Of a DNA stretch of 64,000 nucleotides, positions 1 to 13,155 are shown piece after piece. Position 1 is the stretch's first letter; each line of letters begins with the position of its first letter. Source of the DNA: Siphonodentalium dalli. Its lineage: Eukaryota; Mollusca; Scaphopoda; Gadilida; Siphonodentaliidae. Below the pieces are notes generated by a model, which searched no databases, was not told the DNA's origin, and worked only from the letters and a program-made list of their open reading frames with translations. Position numbers and translations under genes: made by a program. The stretch is taken from NCBI GenBank assembly GCA_032622095.1, contig CP136063.1, positions 74,935,980 to 74,999,979 on the forward strand, given 5' to 3'.

Positions 1-3000
1 TTTATTTTATAAACCAGAACTCATATTCACCATGTGGGTTTATTTTATAAACCAGAGCTCATATTCGCCAGTCGGGTTTATTTTATAAACCAGAGCTCAT
101 ATTCACCAAGTGAGTTTATATATAATCCAGGTGGTTTATATCGGACGATGCTAACAGTTATTGTCTATGTTGTCGTTGCTCGGACTGACATTGCCGCGGT
201 ATAAGATTATCGAATCAATGGGATTTGACAAAAGTCATACATTGGCCAGTATGGTATTGTGACCGTTTACATAAATACACGAGCAAATAGCAGTACATGC
301 ATGGTTGCTTCATTCCAGTTAAAACAACCGAGGAAAGGTCGAAGTGTGACGTATGTACATGTAACTGACGAAGAAACTCATTTCGTGGTATGTGTACACT
401 AAAACGTAAGTAGCCCTTTCTTTATTAACTGCTCATTGACGAGTAGTTATCCCATGGACAATGTTCAGATAATAAGTTCAACAAACTCAATAGGTCGTTT
501 GTTTAACGTATTATCTGGACATTTCCGACCAAGGCATATGATTCAGGAACTACTATAATGTCTGTCGTCTGCTCATTTGTTTACTCAACATTCCTCCAGA
601 TGAGTAATAGACCCGTCCAATGTATACTTTCATAACTGTGCGGGATAATCCATGTTGGTATATAAAGGGTTTATAAGAGCAGACGTGAAGTATCCATCAG
701 CCCAAATTTATCTTCAACACTCGTTGTGCATGTATGTGTCTATTGACAGATGTGGATCCTAGAGAAGATCGAAGGCTGTGATCAAGACAAATGTACTAAC
801 TGGAACGTACATGCTTACATGGAACAGTTTATAGTAGTATCCATTTTCACACACTCTTAAACTAAGCCCTAAACTCATAAATTACATATACACAATATGT
901 GCACGGCTCACACAAGCCCATCTTACTATAAGTTATTACTTTCTATATTTACCATACTGGGGATGGCAGGAAGACAGTCTTGCCAGATTATGCCATCCCC
1001 CACAATATACGACAGAATTATCCATAATTGTTATCATTATTATGTAATATGTATGTGTATTGAAATAAAATATCCTATCCTATCCTTTACAGCCTATATT
1101 GTGCAAAGAGCATCACGGGGGAAGAAAACATTTGATTATCGAATGTGAGCAGGTGTTCAAAGGGAATCAGGGCATGTTATATGAAAGGGATCCAGACAAT
1201 ACTTGAGGAATACAGCGGCTCAGATGTAGCTGAGAACATCATGAAAAACAAGGAGTTATTGCTGCAATATACTTGCTAGACTCTATCATTTGCTGAATTA
1301 CGGATGAACCCATTTAGTGTTATCTTGACTAACCCATACATTTTTGCAAGTCACTGTATATATGATTAACCCTTTACCCAACAAACCGGCCACAACCGGC
1401 CAAATAAAGCTTCAACAGCCTAAAATATCTTCGGTCTGTCTCAATAGAACCATACACATATGGATATCATTGGAACCGGCTCATTGACCACATTGTGATA
1501 GTTACAGTTATGCCCTGTGCCAATGCATTCTCTTATATATGCGAGTCGACCATAGGTCGCCTCGCATATATAAGAGAATGCATTGGCCTAAAAAAAATCT
1601 TTTTTTAACACTTTTTACCATTTTTTCTTACATTCTTTAACAATTTTATAATTTTTAATGTGTTAAGCCAATGCATTCTCTTATATATGCGAGGCGACCT
1701 ATGGTCGACTCGCATATATAAGAGAATGCATTGGCACAGGGCCCTTCTGTTGGGTAAAGGGTTAACTCCGCGGAGTTAGTCAACTTAACTAGAATGTATG
1801 ATTTTTTTTCATTTATGTAGATCGGAATAAAGATCACATCTTTTTTATAACCATTCAATTTATTCTCGCCCTGTTGGTACCGATATCTCACCAATAATTA
1901 GAATGTGTTCGAACTTTCTGCTTTAGACCCGCAAATTTACCGGGGACGAGCTGTATATTCTATGTATTACATGATCCAAAACCTCGACAAAACATACTTA
2001 AACCAACAAATGGGACGTGAAGCTAGCATCGGCTTCTATAATTAAGGCATGCGATTACGTTTCACGTAACTATGCGTTGTTTGCCAGTGTAAAGAAATAG
2101 TCCCAGATAAATAAAAACTCTTTGACATATTTAATGGCGTATATTTAATGACATAGCTTTTCCAAACTCTTCATTCATTATACATGTAGTTTGTGGGAAA
2201 AAAATTGGAAGCCATAGTATTTTGAGACGTAGCGTACGGAATGTAAACAGACGACACATCGGAAGTGAAATGTCACCTGGTACTATTTCCTGTTATGTAA
2301 CGAACGTTTTATATCACAATTTATAGAATGGGTTTATTGACTGGAATAATTGTAGTATCATGTAATAAATAATGATACCGTGTTTTAGCGGCATTTGTTT
2401 GGTGAGCAATGGAGATAAATGGTTAATATCTTCATGTTGTAACCGGATACAAACTACCTGGTATATATTATCAAACGAAAGAGAACATTCTTCTACATAA
2501 GATCACATTAAACCTCAAATATATGAAATTTCTTCAGATTCATGGTTTTAGCTATAACCCATCGACATAATAGTATAGCAATAAAATGCTGCACTGATAG
2601 TCCGCGTGGCACGCATGTATGCCCTGATAGTCCGCTGTGCCGTCTTTTGTTATTACAAACCCCAAGTTTCGTCGGATTTTTACTTATTTGTAACTGATAT
2701 ACCCCGGTATTTTCGATTTGCACGTGTTTCCGATACATCCGCTAACAGGATGCTAACACAATTTGCATAAAACGCTCTATAATGTCGATATTAGGAAATG
2801 CGGACCTACGTACACCGTGAGCGTCGGTACACTCCATGCATCTGCTTTAAACACGAATCACGTTGTCTCCAGTCAAACCGGACATCACCAGATGAGCCAT
2901 CCACCAGGTAAATACCCAGCGGGTTAAAGACATATTATGGACTTGTTCGAGTTCGTGAAACTGATAAGTTAGTATTAAGGCATTATGCCAACCTTGAGAA

Positions 3001-3503
3001 TGTAGCATTCTGCTAACATCGCCGGAAATTTCAATGAAATCGATCATACCATTCAATAGAAAACATCATCAAAACTACGCTCAATTGTAAATTATTACAT
3101 CTGAATTCGGGAGGCAACAATCGGCGACAAACAAACACAAATGATTTCGCCATCCAGTGTCAGTGCATTTAATTAATATATCAGAAAAACGGTGTGTGTG
3201 TTGGCAATTTGGATTAATATCCGTAAAAAAAACAACTTTGGGCAAGATTATTCTCCATTTCTGTTGGATCACTTCACTTTAAAATCCATGGCCATGTTAA
3301 AATCCACAAATAGATTGGACGTTTTTTTTTCGATTCAAAGTTATCATTCTACGTCTTTGAACCACTCAATACAGAAAATTCAGGAAATAGACGCAGCGTC
3401 ATTACTTCTATCTTGCGACATATTTCTACCTTATATTCAACACATAGTTGTGTTATTGGTAATTTCGGACTTCACGAGTCGTGGCTAATATTTATAATAT
3501 CAT
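1..3503. repeat. Direct duplication, copy A
   Basis: This stretch is a near-identical direct copy of 6937-10052, with scattered single-base differences. It starts before the window, inside a 38-bp minisatellite (visible at 1-115). Similarity stops abruptly at 3503, where copy A runs into another repeat and copy B into unrelated sequence. Copy A holds one insertion that copy B lacks, the TTAA-flanked MITE at 1370-1761. No ORF is long or protein-like. A stretch at 954-1084 (a GGGGATGGCA hairpin followed by TATCC repeats) looks like the 3' tail of an old non-LTR retrotransposon. Confidence 0.85.
1370..1761. mobile_element. piggyBac-like MITE, TTAA target duplication
   Basis: A 392-bp non-autonomous DNA element. 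Its ends read CCCTTTACCCAACA and the reverse complement TGTTGGGTAAAGGG. It is flanked by TTAA at 1366-1369 and 1762-1765. The matching place in copy B (about 8304) has a single TTAA, so this is a filled/empty pair. The interior has two large palindromes, 1519-1587 and 1667-1735, each with arms beginning CCAATGCATTCTCTTATATA, which are inverted relative to each other. TTAA duplication and CCC/GGG ends fit the piggyBac superfamily. There is no transposase ORF. A second copy is at 41908-42281. Confidence 0.85.
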
Positions 3504-4347
3504 ATATTTACACACTAAGTGTTGTCATCACACTAAATCCAGCATTCTGATTGGTCGGCGCCCACGTGGCTAGTTGCAGTTATTTCTCGGTGAATGCGCA
3601 ACGCCTCATAACACCGAGCTAATAACACCATCGATACGTCATTAGGTTTGGAAAGACGAACGCGTAATGCTTTGGGCGCATTTTGACTCGCGCAGGATTG
3701 ACTTAATACATCATCGGGTTTCAACATGAAGAGAAATTGTTCCTATTAACTTTTGCCAAGGGTGCTATTGGGTATTTTGGGCTGATCTTGTCACGATACA
3801 CTTTTCGATTTAAATATATTTACAAAAGTGGCTTTTTCGCTTAATGTATATAAATATAAGGATTAACTGTCATGTGGACTATTTTTATGGAGATGTAACG
3901 GTGAGGTAAGTGGACATAATTTGTATGTAAAACCCTTCGGGTTTTACACAAGTTATGTTCACTTACCTCACCGTTACATCTCCATAAAAACAGTCCACAT
4001 GACAGTTAATCCTTATATATTTACATACTAAGTGTTGTCATCACTAAATCTAGCATTCTGATTGGTCGGCGCCCACGTGGCTAGTTGCAGTTATTTATCG
4101 GTGAATGCGCAACGCCTCATAACACCAAGCTAATAACACCATCGATACGTCATTAGGTTTGGAAAGACGAACGCGTAATGTTTTGGGCGCATTTGGACTC
4201 GCGCAGGATTGACTTAATACATCATCGGGTTTCAATATGAAGAGAACTTGTTCCTATTAACTTTTGGCAAGGGTGCTATTGGGTATTTTGGGCTGATCTT
4301 GTCACGATACACTTTTCAATTTAAATATATTTACAAAAGTGGCTTTC
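3503..4347. repeat. Direct repeats flanking a long palindrome
   Basis: Two direct repeats of about 334 bp, 3503-3836 and 4014-4347, are over 95% alike by eye. Between them is a long near-perfect palindrome at about 3854-4016, with a TTCG loop near 3935 and a stem of roughly 80 bp. The arrangement resembles an element with subterminal direct repeats, or a duplication around a hairpin. No coding potential. Confidence 0.7.
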
Positions 4348-4419
4348 TCACACTGCATACATGAAATATTTATGATTTTTCCAACTCTGATGAAGTAGTG
4401 TTTATCGGTTGGATATCTT

Positions 4420-4713
4420 CTACATGTATTCCAAAGACGTGAGGTGTAGAACTCCGGTTGGATCTTTTTGGAATCTACTCAGCGTTCTTTCGGAGTTAAT
4501 CCGAGTCATCCAACCTGAGTTCTCAACCTCAGACATATTATTTCTAATGATAGACTTCCATTCTAGTTTGTCTGGAAAACAAGTTTCATCAATATACACA
4601 TTAAAATATTCATTCAGGCCATACTTATCTAGAGTGGAAATTATATCTGTTGTAAATGATGTCATAGAGCATTGACCCTCAAATCCATGTTGGTGGATTC
4701 TCAAGAGAAACAC
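4420..4713 (-). pseudogene. Possible non-LTR retrotransposon ORF2 fragment
   Basis: A 97-aa open stretch on the minus strand contains a run like the C-terminal region of some mollusc non-LTR retrotransposon proteins: a KYGLNEYFNVYI-type segment, then FPDKLEWKSIIRNN, then an SRFQ motif. I judge this by resemblance to the pattern (a YGL helix, FPxKxxWK, then xRFxxxH), so assignment to a clade is not possible. It has no reverse transcriptase core and no domain partners nearby, so it is a fragment. It could also be a chance ORF. Confidence 0.35.
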
Positions 4714-5711
4714 TTCTTTGGCAGTCTTTATCCTTTATTCTGGTTTTTGAAAACCCGCTCCATTTACAGCGGCCTTTAAACCAAGTGACCCGCTCATTTA
4801 CAATTACTAATGCCGTTGATGAAAAGTCACTATTTACCCAGTAACCGGTTTATTTCATAAAATCTAGAGTACAGTAGTGTATAGTACTGTGCCATTGCGA
4901 TATCACACTTTGGTGTGAAGCTGACATTATGTGTTGATACGTAGAACAAAGTCGATTACAATTGACGGGAATATTCTCCCAAGAGTATGGACATAAAGTA
5001 TGCTATAGAAGATTAATGGAACGGATATTCGACGTAACGCAGCATACAGAACAACCGACACCACAATATTGTATATAAGCAGGTGGAAACTTGGACTAAC
5101 TGCCACATGCACCAGACGGATCCCTGGTGCGACAGAAGTACCAAACAAGAGAAGCTGATCCCGATCACATATGTAGAAGCTTTCTGTGAGGAAATGGACT
5201 GATTACTGGCAGACATGCCGTGGCTTTTGATCGATATTATCCTGTCATTTGCTCACACCAGGGAATCGTCTGCTTGATGCCAAGGGAAGTCACTCTGTAA
5301 ATGTCGTCGCATCAATTCAAGGGAAGTCACTCTATATATATACATGAGAATTCCACCTGATCCCACGGCATCTGATCAATATTATTATGTCATCCGCTCA
5401 CTCCAGGGAGTCGTCTGAAAACAGGAGATGTCGTTTGGTTGGTTCTATGCTCAAGGGAGATAATTTGACGAAGGCGAGCTGATCTCCGATAAATTACAAA
5501 ATTTACTCCAGAGTTTTGGTTAGAACAGTGGCGACCCATGGCGACCGTATAAAGGTCGTTTCCTGTGTGAGATGGTGCGTTTCGTCTAGAACAAGTTTTC
5601 GTGGTCAACGTCAGCACGGGATATCGATAGTGATAAAATGTGAACTAGAGTAACGTTGTTCAAAGCGACTCACAATATTACATTGAGGCCCGAACATGTA
5701 TTTGTCATATT
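4714..5711. other. Non-coding stretch, nothing recognised
   Basis: Short ORFs only, none with protein-like composition or a known motif. Short direct repeats of an AAGGGAAGTCACTCT-type phrase lie at 5280-5335. Confidence 0.5.
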
Positions 5712-7053
5712 TACAAGTCGGGTTTATTTTATAAACCAGAGCTCATATTCGCCATGTGGGTTTATTTTATAAACCAGAGCTCATATCCGACAGTCGGGTT
5801 TATTTTATAAACCAGAGCTCATATTCACCATGTGGGTTTATTTTATAAACCAGAGTTCATATCCGACAGTCGGGTTTATTTTATAAACCAGAGCTCATAT
5901 TCACCATGTGGGTTTATTTTATAAACCAGAGTTCATATCCGACAGTCGGGTTTATTTTATAAACCAGAGCTCATATTCACCGTGTTGGTTTATTTTATAA
6001 ACCAGAGCTCATATTCACCATGTGGGTTTATTTTATAAATCAGAGCTCATATTCACGAGTCGGGTTTATTTTATAAACCAGAGCTCATATTCACCATGTG
6101 GGTTTATTTTATAAACCAGAGCTCATATTCACCATGTGGGTTTATTTTATAAACCAGAGTTCATATCCTACAGTCGGGTTTATTTTATAAACCAGAGCTC
6201 ATATTCACCATGTGGGTTTATTTTATAAACCAGAGCTCATATTCACCATGTGGGTTTATTTTATAAACCAGAGTTCATATTCACCAGTCGGTTTATTTTA
6301 TAAACCAGAGCTCATATCCGACATTCGGGTTTATTTTATAAACCAGAGCTCATATTCACCATGTGGGTTTATTTTATAAACCAGAGTTCATATCCGACAG
6401 TCGGGTTTATTTTATAAATCAGAGCTCATATTCACCATGTGGGTTTATTTTATAAACCAGAGCTTATATTCACCATGTGGGTTTATTTTATAAACCAGAT
6501 CTCATATTCACCATGTGGGTTTATTTTATAAACCAGAGTTCATATTCACCATGTGGGTTTATTTTATAAACCAGAGTTCATATTCACCAGTCGGGTTTAT
6601 TTTATAAACCAGAGTTCATATTCACCAGTCGGGTTTATTTTATTAACCAGAGCTCATATTCACCATGTGGGTTTATTTTATAAACCAGAGTTCATATTCA
6701 CCATGTGGGTTTATTTTATTAACCAGAGCTCATATTCACCAGTCGGGTTTATTGTATTAACCAGAGCTCATATTCACCATGTGGGTTTATTTTATAAACC
6801 AGAGTTCGTATTCACCAGTCGGGTTTATTTTATTAACCAGAGCTCATATTCACCATGTGGGTTTATTTTATAAACCAGAGTTCATATTCACCAGTCGGGT
6901 TTATTTTATTAACCAGAGCTCATATTCACCATGTGGGTTTATTTTATAAACCAGAGTTCATATTCACCATGTGGGTTTATTTTATAAACCAGAGCTCATA
7001 TTCGCCAGTCGGGTTTATTTTATAAACCAGAGCTCATATTCACCAAGTGAGTT
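5712..7053. repeat. 38-bp minisatellite, about 35 copies
   Basis: Tandem array of a 38-bp unit of the form GGGTTTATTTTATAAACCAG followed by AGCTCATATTCACC and one of two endings, ATGT or AGTC. The two variants are interspersed, giving partial higher-order structure. Each unit contains a short near-palindrome (GGTTTAT/ATAAACC). Because the array keeps frame over several units it creates a repetitive ORF at 6553-6873, which I regard as spurious. It forms the left border of duplication copy B; the end of a sister array opens the window. Confidence 0.9.
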
Positions 7054-10052
7054 TATATATAATCCAGGTGGTTTATATCGGACGATGCTAACAGTTATTG
7101 TCTATGTTGTCGTTGCTCGGACTGACATTGCCGCGGTATAAGATTATCGAATCAATGGGATTTGACAAAAGTCATACATTGGCCAGTATGGTATTGTGAC
7201 CGTTTACATAAATACACGCGCAAATAGCAGTACATGCATGGCTGCTTCATTCCAGTTAAAACAACCGAGGAAATGTCGAAGTGTGACGTATGTACATGTA
7301 ACTGACGAAGAAACTCATTTCGTGGTATGTGTACACTAAAACGTAAGTAGCCCTTTCTTTATTAACTGCTCATTGACGAGTAGTTATCCCATGGGCAATG
7401 TCCAGATAATAAGTTCAACAAACTCAATAGGTCGTTTGTTTAACGTATTATCGGGACATTTCCCACCAAGGCATATGATTCAGGAACTACTATAATATCT
7501 GTCGTCTGCTCATTTGTTTACTCAACATTCCTCCAGATGATTAATAGACCCGTCCAATGTATACTTTCATAACTGTGCGGGATAATCCATTTTGGTATAT
7601 AAAGGGTTTATAAGAGCAGACGTGAAGTATCCATCAGCCCAATTTTATCTCCAACACTCGTTGTGCATGTATGTGTCTATTGCCAGATGTGGATCCTAGA
7701 GAAGATCGAAGGCTGTGATCAAGACAAAGGTACTAACTGGAACGTACATGCTTACATGGAACAGTTTATAGTAGTATCCATTTTCACACACTCTTAAACT
7801 AAGCCCTAAACTCATAAATTACATATACACAATATGTGCACGGCTCATGCACCCAAGGCCATCTTACTATAAGTTATTACTTTCTATATTTACCATACTG
7901 GGGATGGCAGGAAGACAGTCTTGCCAGATTATGCCATCCCCCACAATATACGACAGAATTATCCATAATTGTTATCATTATTATGTAATATGTATGTGTA
8001 TTGAAATAAAATATCCTATCCTATCCTTTACAGCCTATATTGTGCAAAGAGCATCACGGGGAAGAAAACATTTGATTATCGAATGTGAGCAGGTGTTCAA
8101 AGGGAATCAGGGCATGTTATATGAAAGGGATCCAGACAATACATGAAGAATACAGCGTCTTAGATGTAGCTGAGAACATCCTGAAAAACAAGGAGTTATT
8201 GCTGCAATATACTTGCTAGACTCCATCATTTGCTGAACGGATGAACACATTTAGTGTCATCTTGACTAACCCTTACCTTTTTGCAAGTCACTGTATATAT
8301 GATTAACTCCGCGGAGTTAGTCAACTTAACTAGAATGTATGATTTTTTTTCATTTATGTAGATCGGAATAAAGATCATATCTTTGTTATAACCATTCAAT
8401 TTATTCTCGCCCTGTTGGTACCAATATCTCACCAATAATTAGAATGTGTTCGAACTTTCTGCTTTAGACCCGCCAATTTACCGGGGACGAGCTGTATATT
8501 ATATGTATTACATGATCCAAAACCTCGACAAAACATACTTAAACCAACAAATGGGACGTGAAGCTAGCATCGGCTTCTATAATTAAGGCATGCGATTACG
8601 TTTCACGTAACTATGCGTTGTTTGCCAGTGTAAAGAAATAGTCCCAGATAAATAAAAACTCTTTGACGTATTTAATGGCGTATATTTAATGACATAGCTT
8701 TTCCAAACTCTTCATTCATTATACATGTATATAGTTTGTTGGAAAAATATTGGAAGCCATAGTATTTTGAGACGTAGCGTACGGAATGTAAACAGACGAC
8801 ACACCGGAAGTGAAATGTCACCTGGTACTAATTCCTGTTATGTAACGAACGTTTTATATCACAATTTATAGAATGGGTTTATTGACTGGAATAATTGTAG
8901 TATCATGTAATAAATAATGATACCGTGTTTTAGCAGCATTTGTTTGGTGAGCAATGGAGATAAATGGTTAATATCTTCATGTTGTAACCGGATACAAGCT
9001 ACCTGATATATAATATCAAACGAAAGAGAACATTCTTCTACATAAGATCACATTAAACCTCAAATATATGAAATTTCTTCAGATTCATGGTTTTAGCTAT
9101 AACCCATCGACATAATAGTATAGCAATAAAATTCTGCACTGATAGTCCGCGTGGCACGCATGTATGCCCTGATAGTCCGCTGTGCCGTCTTTTGTTATCA
9201 CAAACCCCAAGTTTCGTCGGATTTTCACTTATTTGTAACTGATATACCCCGGTATTTTCGATTTGCACGTGTTTCCGATACATCCGCTAACAGGATGCTA
9301 ACACAATTTGCATAAAACGCTCTATAATGTCGATATTAGGAAATGCGGACCTACGTACAACGTGAGCGTCGGTACACTCCGTGCATCTGCTTTAAACACG
9401 AATCACATTGTCTCCAGTCAAACCGGACATCACCAGATGAGCCACCCACCAGGTAAATACCCAGCGGGTTAAAGACATATTATGGACTTGTTCGAGTTCG
9501 TGAAACTGATAAGTTAGTATTCAGGCATTATGCCAACCATGAGAATGTAGCATTCTGCTAACATCGCCGGAAATTTCAAAGAAATCGACCATACCATTCA
9601 ATAGAAAACATCATCAAAACTACGCTCAATTGTAAATTATTATATCTGAATTCGGGAGGCAACAATCGGCGACAAACAAACACAAATGATTTCGCCATCC
9701 AGTGTCAGTGCATTTAATTAATATATCAGAAAAACGGTGTGTGTGTTGGCAATTTGGATTAATATCCGTAAAAAAAAAACAACTTTGGGCAAGATTATTC
9801 TCCATTTATATTGGATCACTTCACTTTAAAATCCATGGCCATGTTAAAATCCACAAATAGATTGGACTTTTTTTTTCGACTCAAAGTTATCATTCTACGT
9901 CTTTGAACCACTCAATACAGAAAATTCAGGAAATAGATGCAGCGTCATTACTTCTATCTTGCCGACATATTTCTACCTTATATTCAACACATATAGTTGT
10001 GTTGTTGGTAATTTCGGACTTCACGAGTCGTGGCTAATATTTATAATATCAT
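6937..10052. repeat. Direct duplication, copy B
   Basis: Copy B of the unit at 1-3503, offset about 6.9 kb. It lacks the 392-bp MITE and has small indels and substitutions. It ends at 10052. No supportable gene lies in it; its ORFs mirror those of copy A and carry unequal indels, which argues against coding constraint. Confidence 0.85.
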
Positions 10053-10576
10053 GTAACGTTCCACGATAACGTCGCCTCTATCCAATACATGTGTGTAGGG
10101 TGTACGCAGGCATTGATTTTGACATCAGATTACAATCTGATCACATGTTGGACAAGGTTACACGACCATGAGATAAACTAATTGATATGACGCCTCCGGA
10201 AGGTCTGGTCGAACGCGTATACATGTGCACCTCTATATATAAACATTCTGAAAAAAAACACAATCGATGAGATACGGATTGCGACTACAAATTGTTGACA
10301 CAACAGACACCATACATTCACTATTTGTTTGTATTAATCGTCGCAATAAATGTAAATGTTTCCCAGAACGACTCCACATTCTTTCAATACCAAAATCAGC
10401 TCCACCAAACAATTATACAATACCATTACCCGACGGATCCATCCCACATCGCAAGAGCAATAAACAGTTACGCGAATTGACAGTCACGTCTGAATTAAAA
10501 TGGTATATCGTACGACAGTCCATGACGCTCTCGATACGTGTGATGGTTATAAAATGATTCCCGGAAACGACTCACA
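10053..10576. other. Non-coding stretch
   Basis: No repeat partner or gene recognised. Two overlapping ORFs (10267-10557 and 10292-10480) show no motif and have the composition of AT-rich non-coding DNA. Confidence 0.5.
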
Positions 10577-10793
10577 TACAGTAATTCGCTAAATAATCGA
10601 CTCCTTAAACACAGCAGAATTATTGGTAACTTTTCAGGATTTAGTCGGAAATATGGCTTGTTGCCATTCATCGGAAAGCTCTCAATGAGAGCTTTCCGAT
10701 GAATGGCAACAAGTCATATTTCCGATTAAATCCTGAAACATTACCCATAATTATGCTGTGGTTAAGGAGTCTATTATTTAGGGCATTACTGTA
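10577..10793. mobile_element. Palindromic MITE with TA flanks
   Basis: A 217-bp near-perfect palindrome. The left arm starts TACAGTAATTCGCTAAATAA and the right arm ends with the reverse complement of a close variant, CAGTAATGCCCTAAATAAT. The arms meet in a CTCTCAATGAGAG centre at about 10678-10690. TA at both outer edges fits a TA target duplication of the Tc1/mariner or a related group. Non-coding. Confidence 0.75.
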
Positions 10794-10875
10794 GCTCACG
10801 CTTGATGTTGAATTCGGTCCATGATGTAACTTACTTATGTTCTCTATTTATTATTGTTGTACTGTTCATGGAATA

Positions 10876-11431
10876 AATACTGTTTTAACTCTTTCTATAC
10901 TAATGGACTCTCCCAGTCAGTTAAAATGTGTACATCGGAATGGTCGTTTAAAGGGGTACTGTACACTAAAACCGGCCATTTTGGGGCCATCTCCTTTTAT
11001 ACTCAACAGAATATATGCAACAAATGAATGAATTTGAGCCATGGATTAGTGCAAAATACACCCATTTACCGTATGCACAATACAAACAACATGCTAATTA
11101 TAAAGAAAATGAATTTATAACTAGAGTCATAAATTCATTTTCATTATAATTACCATGTTGTTTGCATCATTCATAGAGCGCATGAGTGTATTTTTTCACT
11201 AATCCATGCCTCAAATTCGTTCATTTGTTGCCTATATTCTGTTGAGTATAAAAGGAGATGGTCCCGTAAATGACCGAACTTAGCGTATAGTACCCATTTA
11301 AACTAAAATTCACAACGGTTTCGTTGGTTGTCAATGAGACACGGAACATACCATGTTATAGTCAGTATTAACCCTTTCTATACTAAATGGACATCCCAGT
11401 CAGTTAAAATGTGTACATCGGAACGGTCTAT
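10876..11431. repeat. Direct repeats around a TTAA-flanked palindromic MITE
   Basis: A ~65-bp phrase with ACCCTTTCTATACTAA or a close variant, ending near CGGAATGGTC, occurs at 10876-10946 and again at 11369-11431. Between them is a palindromic MITE of about 345 bp (10953-11297), with ends AGGGGTACTGTACACTAA and the reverse complement of TTAGCGTATAGTACCCAT, inside TTAA at 10949-10952 and 11298-11301. Its centre is an inverted AATGAATTTATAACTAGAGT region. A non-autonomous TTAA-targeting element is the likeliest reading. Confidence 0.65.
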
Positions 11432-12628
11432 TTCTATTTGGAGGGATGATAAGGTGACAAAAGCAGACGACAGATAAATAAAAGTGCAGAAGGATCCTAT
11501 ATATTGAGGAAATGTTCAGGTAATCATTTCAACCTATGGTCTGAAAATGTCCTATGGTGTAACTCCTCATCAATGATTCTTTAGTATAAAAATGGTTAAA
11601 TGTTTATGCGTAGAACAACATTGATTTACCATTGGACACAATCATCTCCCGCCACACAGTATGCAAACTGCTTTGTATTCGAGCTAAACCTGCCCATGAT
11701 TATGTAGCATATATAGGTGGAGTGGACTATAGTAGTTCCCATGGGAAATGTTCAGATAATAAGTTCCAACAAAAGACCATTGAAACGTATTATCTGAACA
11801 TTTCCCACCAAATAATAGGAATCTTGTGTTAGCTTTTCATTGGTCTGTCGTCTGCTTTTATTACCTGAACATCCCCCAAGATCTACCAGAGCGCACCAGT
11901 CATATACTTCCTTTCTGACTCTGTCACCGGCTGGGTACTAGTCTGCAGTTTCTATATTGAGCGCGGGGTTTTCCAAACATAATGGCGAAAACCGATCGCT
12001 ACAAAGTCAAACTTCCTATGTGTTTTGAGAACAATTCCCGCACTACAATGCAAGAATGGAGAATCAGGGCAGTAGTTTTGTTGACGAAAATTGGAGCAAA
12101 TTAGAACTCTTGTGTCTGACTTGACATGCGTTTTGTTGGGACATTGTCGTCCATGTGCGTTCAGACTTTTGTGTTGATAAAATAATCCGAGAACCAAATC
12201 ACACCGTTTCAAAATATAGTTCTTTGGTTCTAGTGGGACTTTCCAAAACTTAAGGTGCGAAACCACACACATTTTGTTGGATATTTTGTGTGCTTAATAA
12301 GAGCAGCATTTTGCTCTGCTCGCTTATTATATATCTTAATATTGCGGAAGTCAACAAAATGTGGGTAAGCAGCGGTCTTACCGAATCACCAAGGGAGGTA
12401 AACCCTGCATGGAGTTTGGAACATCCCTCCAACAATCGGCAAACCTCGGTGATTTCCGTGCGAAAATTTCTGCAAGAACGATAATCCGAGAAGTTGCGAT
12501 TGATCCCTCCAAATTAATAACAAACCATAAAGTGAGTAGTTGAGTGCGAAGTGATCTTCTCCTTCACCCCACAGAATAACAGACCATTCCAATATATACA
12601 TTTATAACTGCATCGAAGAGTCCATGTA
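11432..12628. other. Non-coding stretch with a dispersed hairpin
   Basis: Mostly unrecognised. At 11742-11807 there is a hairpin whose arms read TGGGAAATGTTCAGATAATA and its complement. The same hairpin family occurs in both duplication copies (near 451-530 and 7388-7466), so it is a dispersed short repeat. Overlapping ORFs at 11952-12601 on both strands carry no domain signal. Confidence 0.5.
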
Positions 12629-12941
12629 CACCCCTGCTCAAGTGGTCCTGCAAATGTGCTATTATGCGGTTGGGTCCTGCTGAATTGCTATGATGCTGTT
12701 AGGACAAACTGGTGCTGTTAAGAAAACGTACAGTTATGTTTTCTAAAGTTGTCATTTTTGTGGTTTTCGAATAATCTGAACATATCAAGGAAAAACCATT
12801 ATTTGTATCAAATATTCGAGAAACATATATTGCGAGATATCTGTGATACTAATTGTATTGGTTGTTGAAAATCGACTATAATCAAGATGGCATTTCATGT
12901 CGTTTTACAAACACAAAGCACAGCCATTATTCAATTTTTCA

Positions 12942-12981
<40 letters not shown>

Positions 12982-13155
12982 GACACTGGCTTTGTCTTAA
13001 ATTCCTCGGATTAGCCAAACACCGCAAAAAGACAACTTTAGAAAAAATAACGGTACTTTTTCTTAACATTATCAGTTTGCCCTACCCGCATCATATCAAT
13101 TCAGCAGGACCCACCAGCATCATAGGACATTAGCAGGACCACTTGACCAGGGGTG
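12629..13155. mobile_element. Foldback/MITE family 1, copy 1
   Basis: An inverted-repeat element of about 527 bp. The left arm starts CACCCCTGCTCAAGTGGTCC; the right arm ends with the complement, finishing ...GACCAGGGGTG. The arms also share GCTATGATGCTG and AACTGATG-type segments. The centre holds a (TA)n tract at about 12945-12976. A second copy is at 27156-27671. No transposase; the target duplication is not clear. Confidence 0.7.

Noticed and set aside
897-1148. 83-aa ORF, with a longer version in copy B at 7847
   Set aside because: The two copies differ by indels that change frame, and the sequence overlaps a retrotransposon-tail-like hairpin.
6553-6873. 106-aa repetitive ORF
   Set aside because: Product of the 38-bp minisatellite; its frame is open only because few unit variants contain stops.
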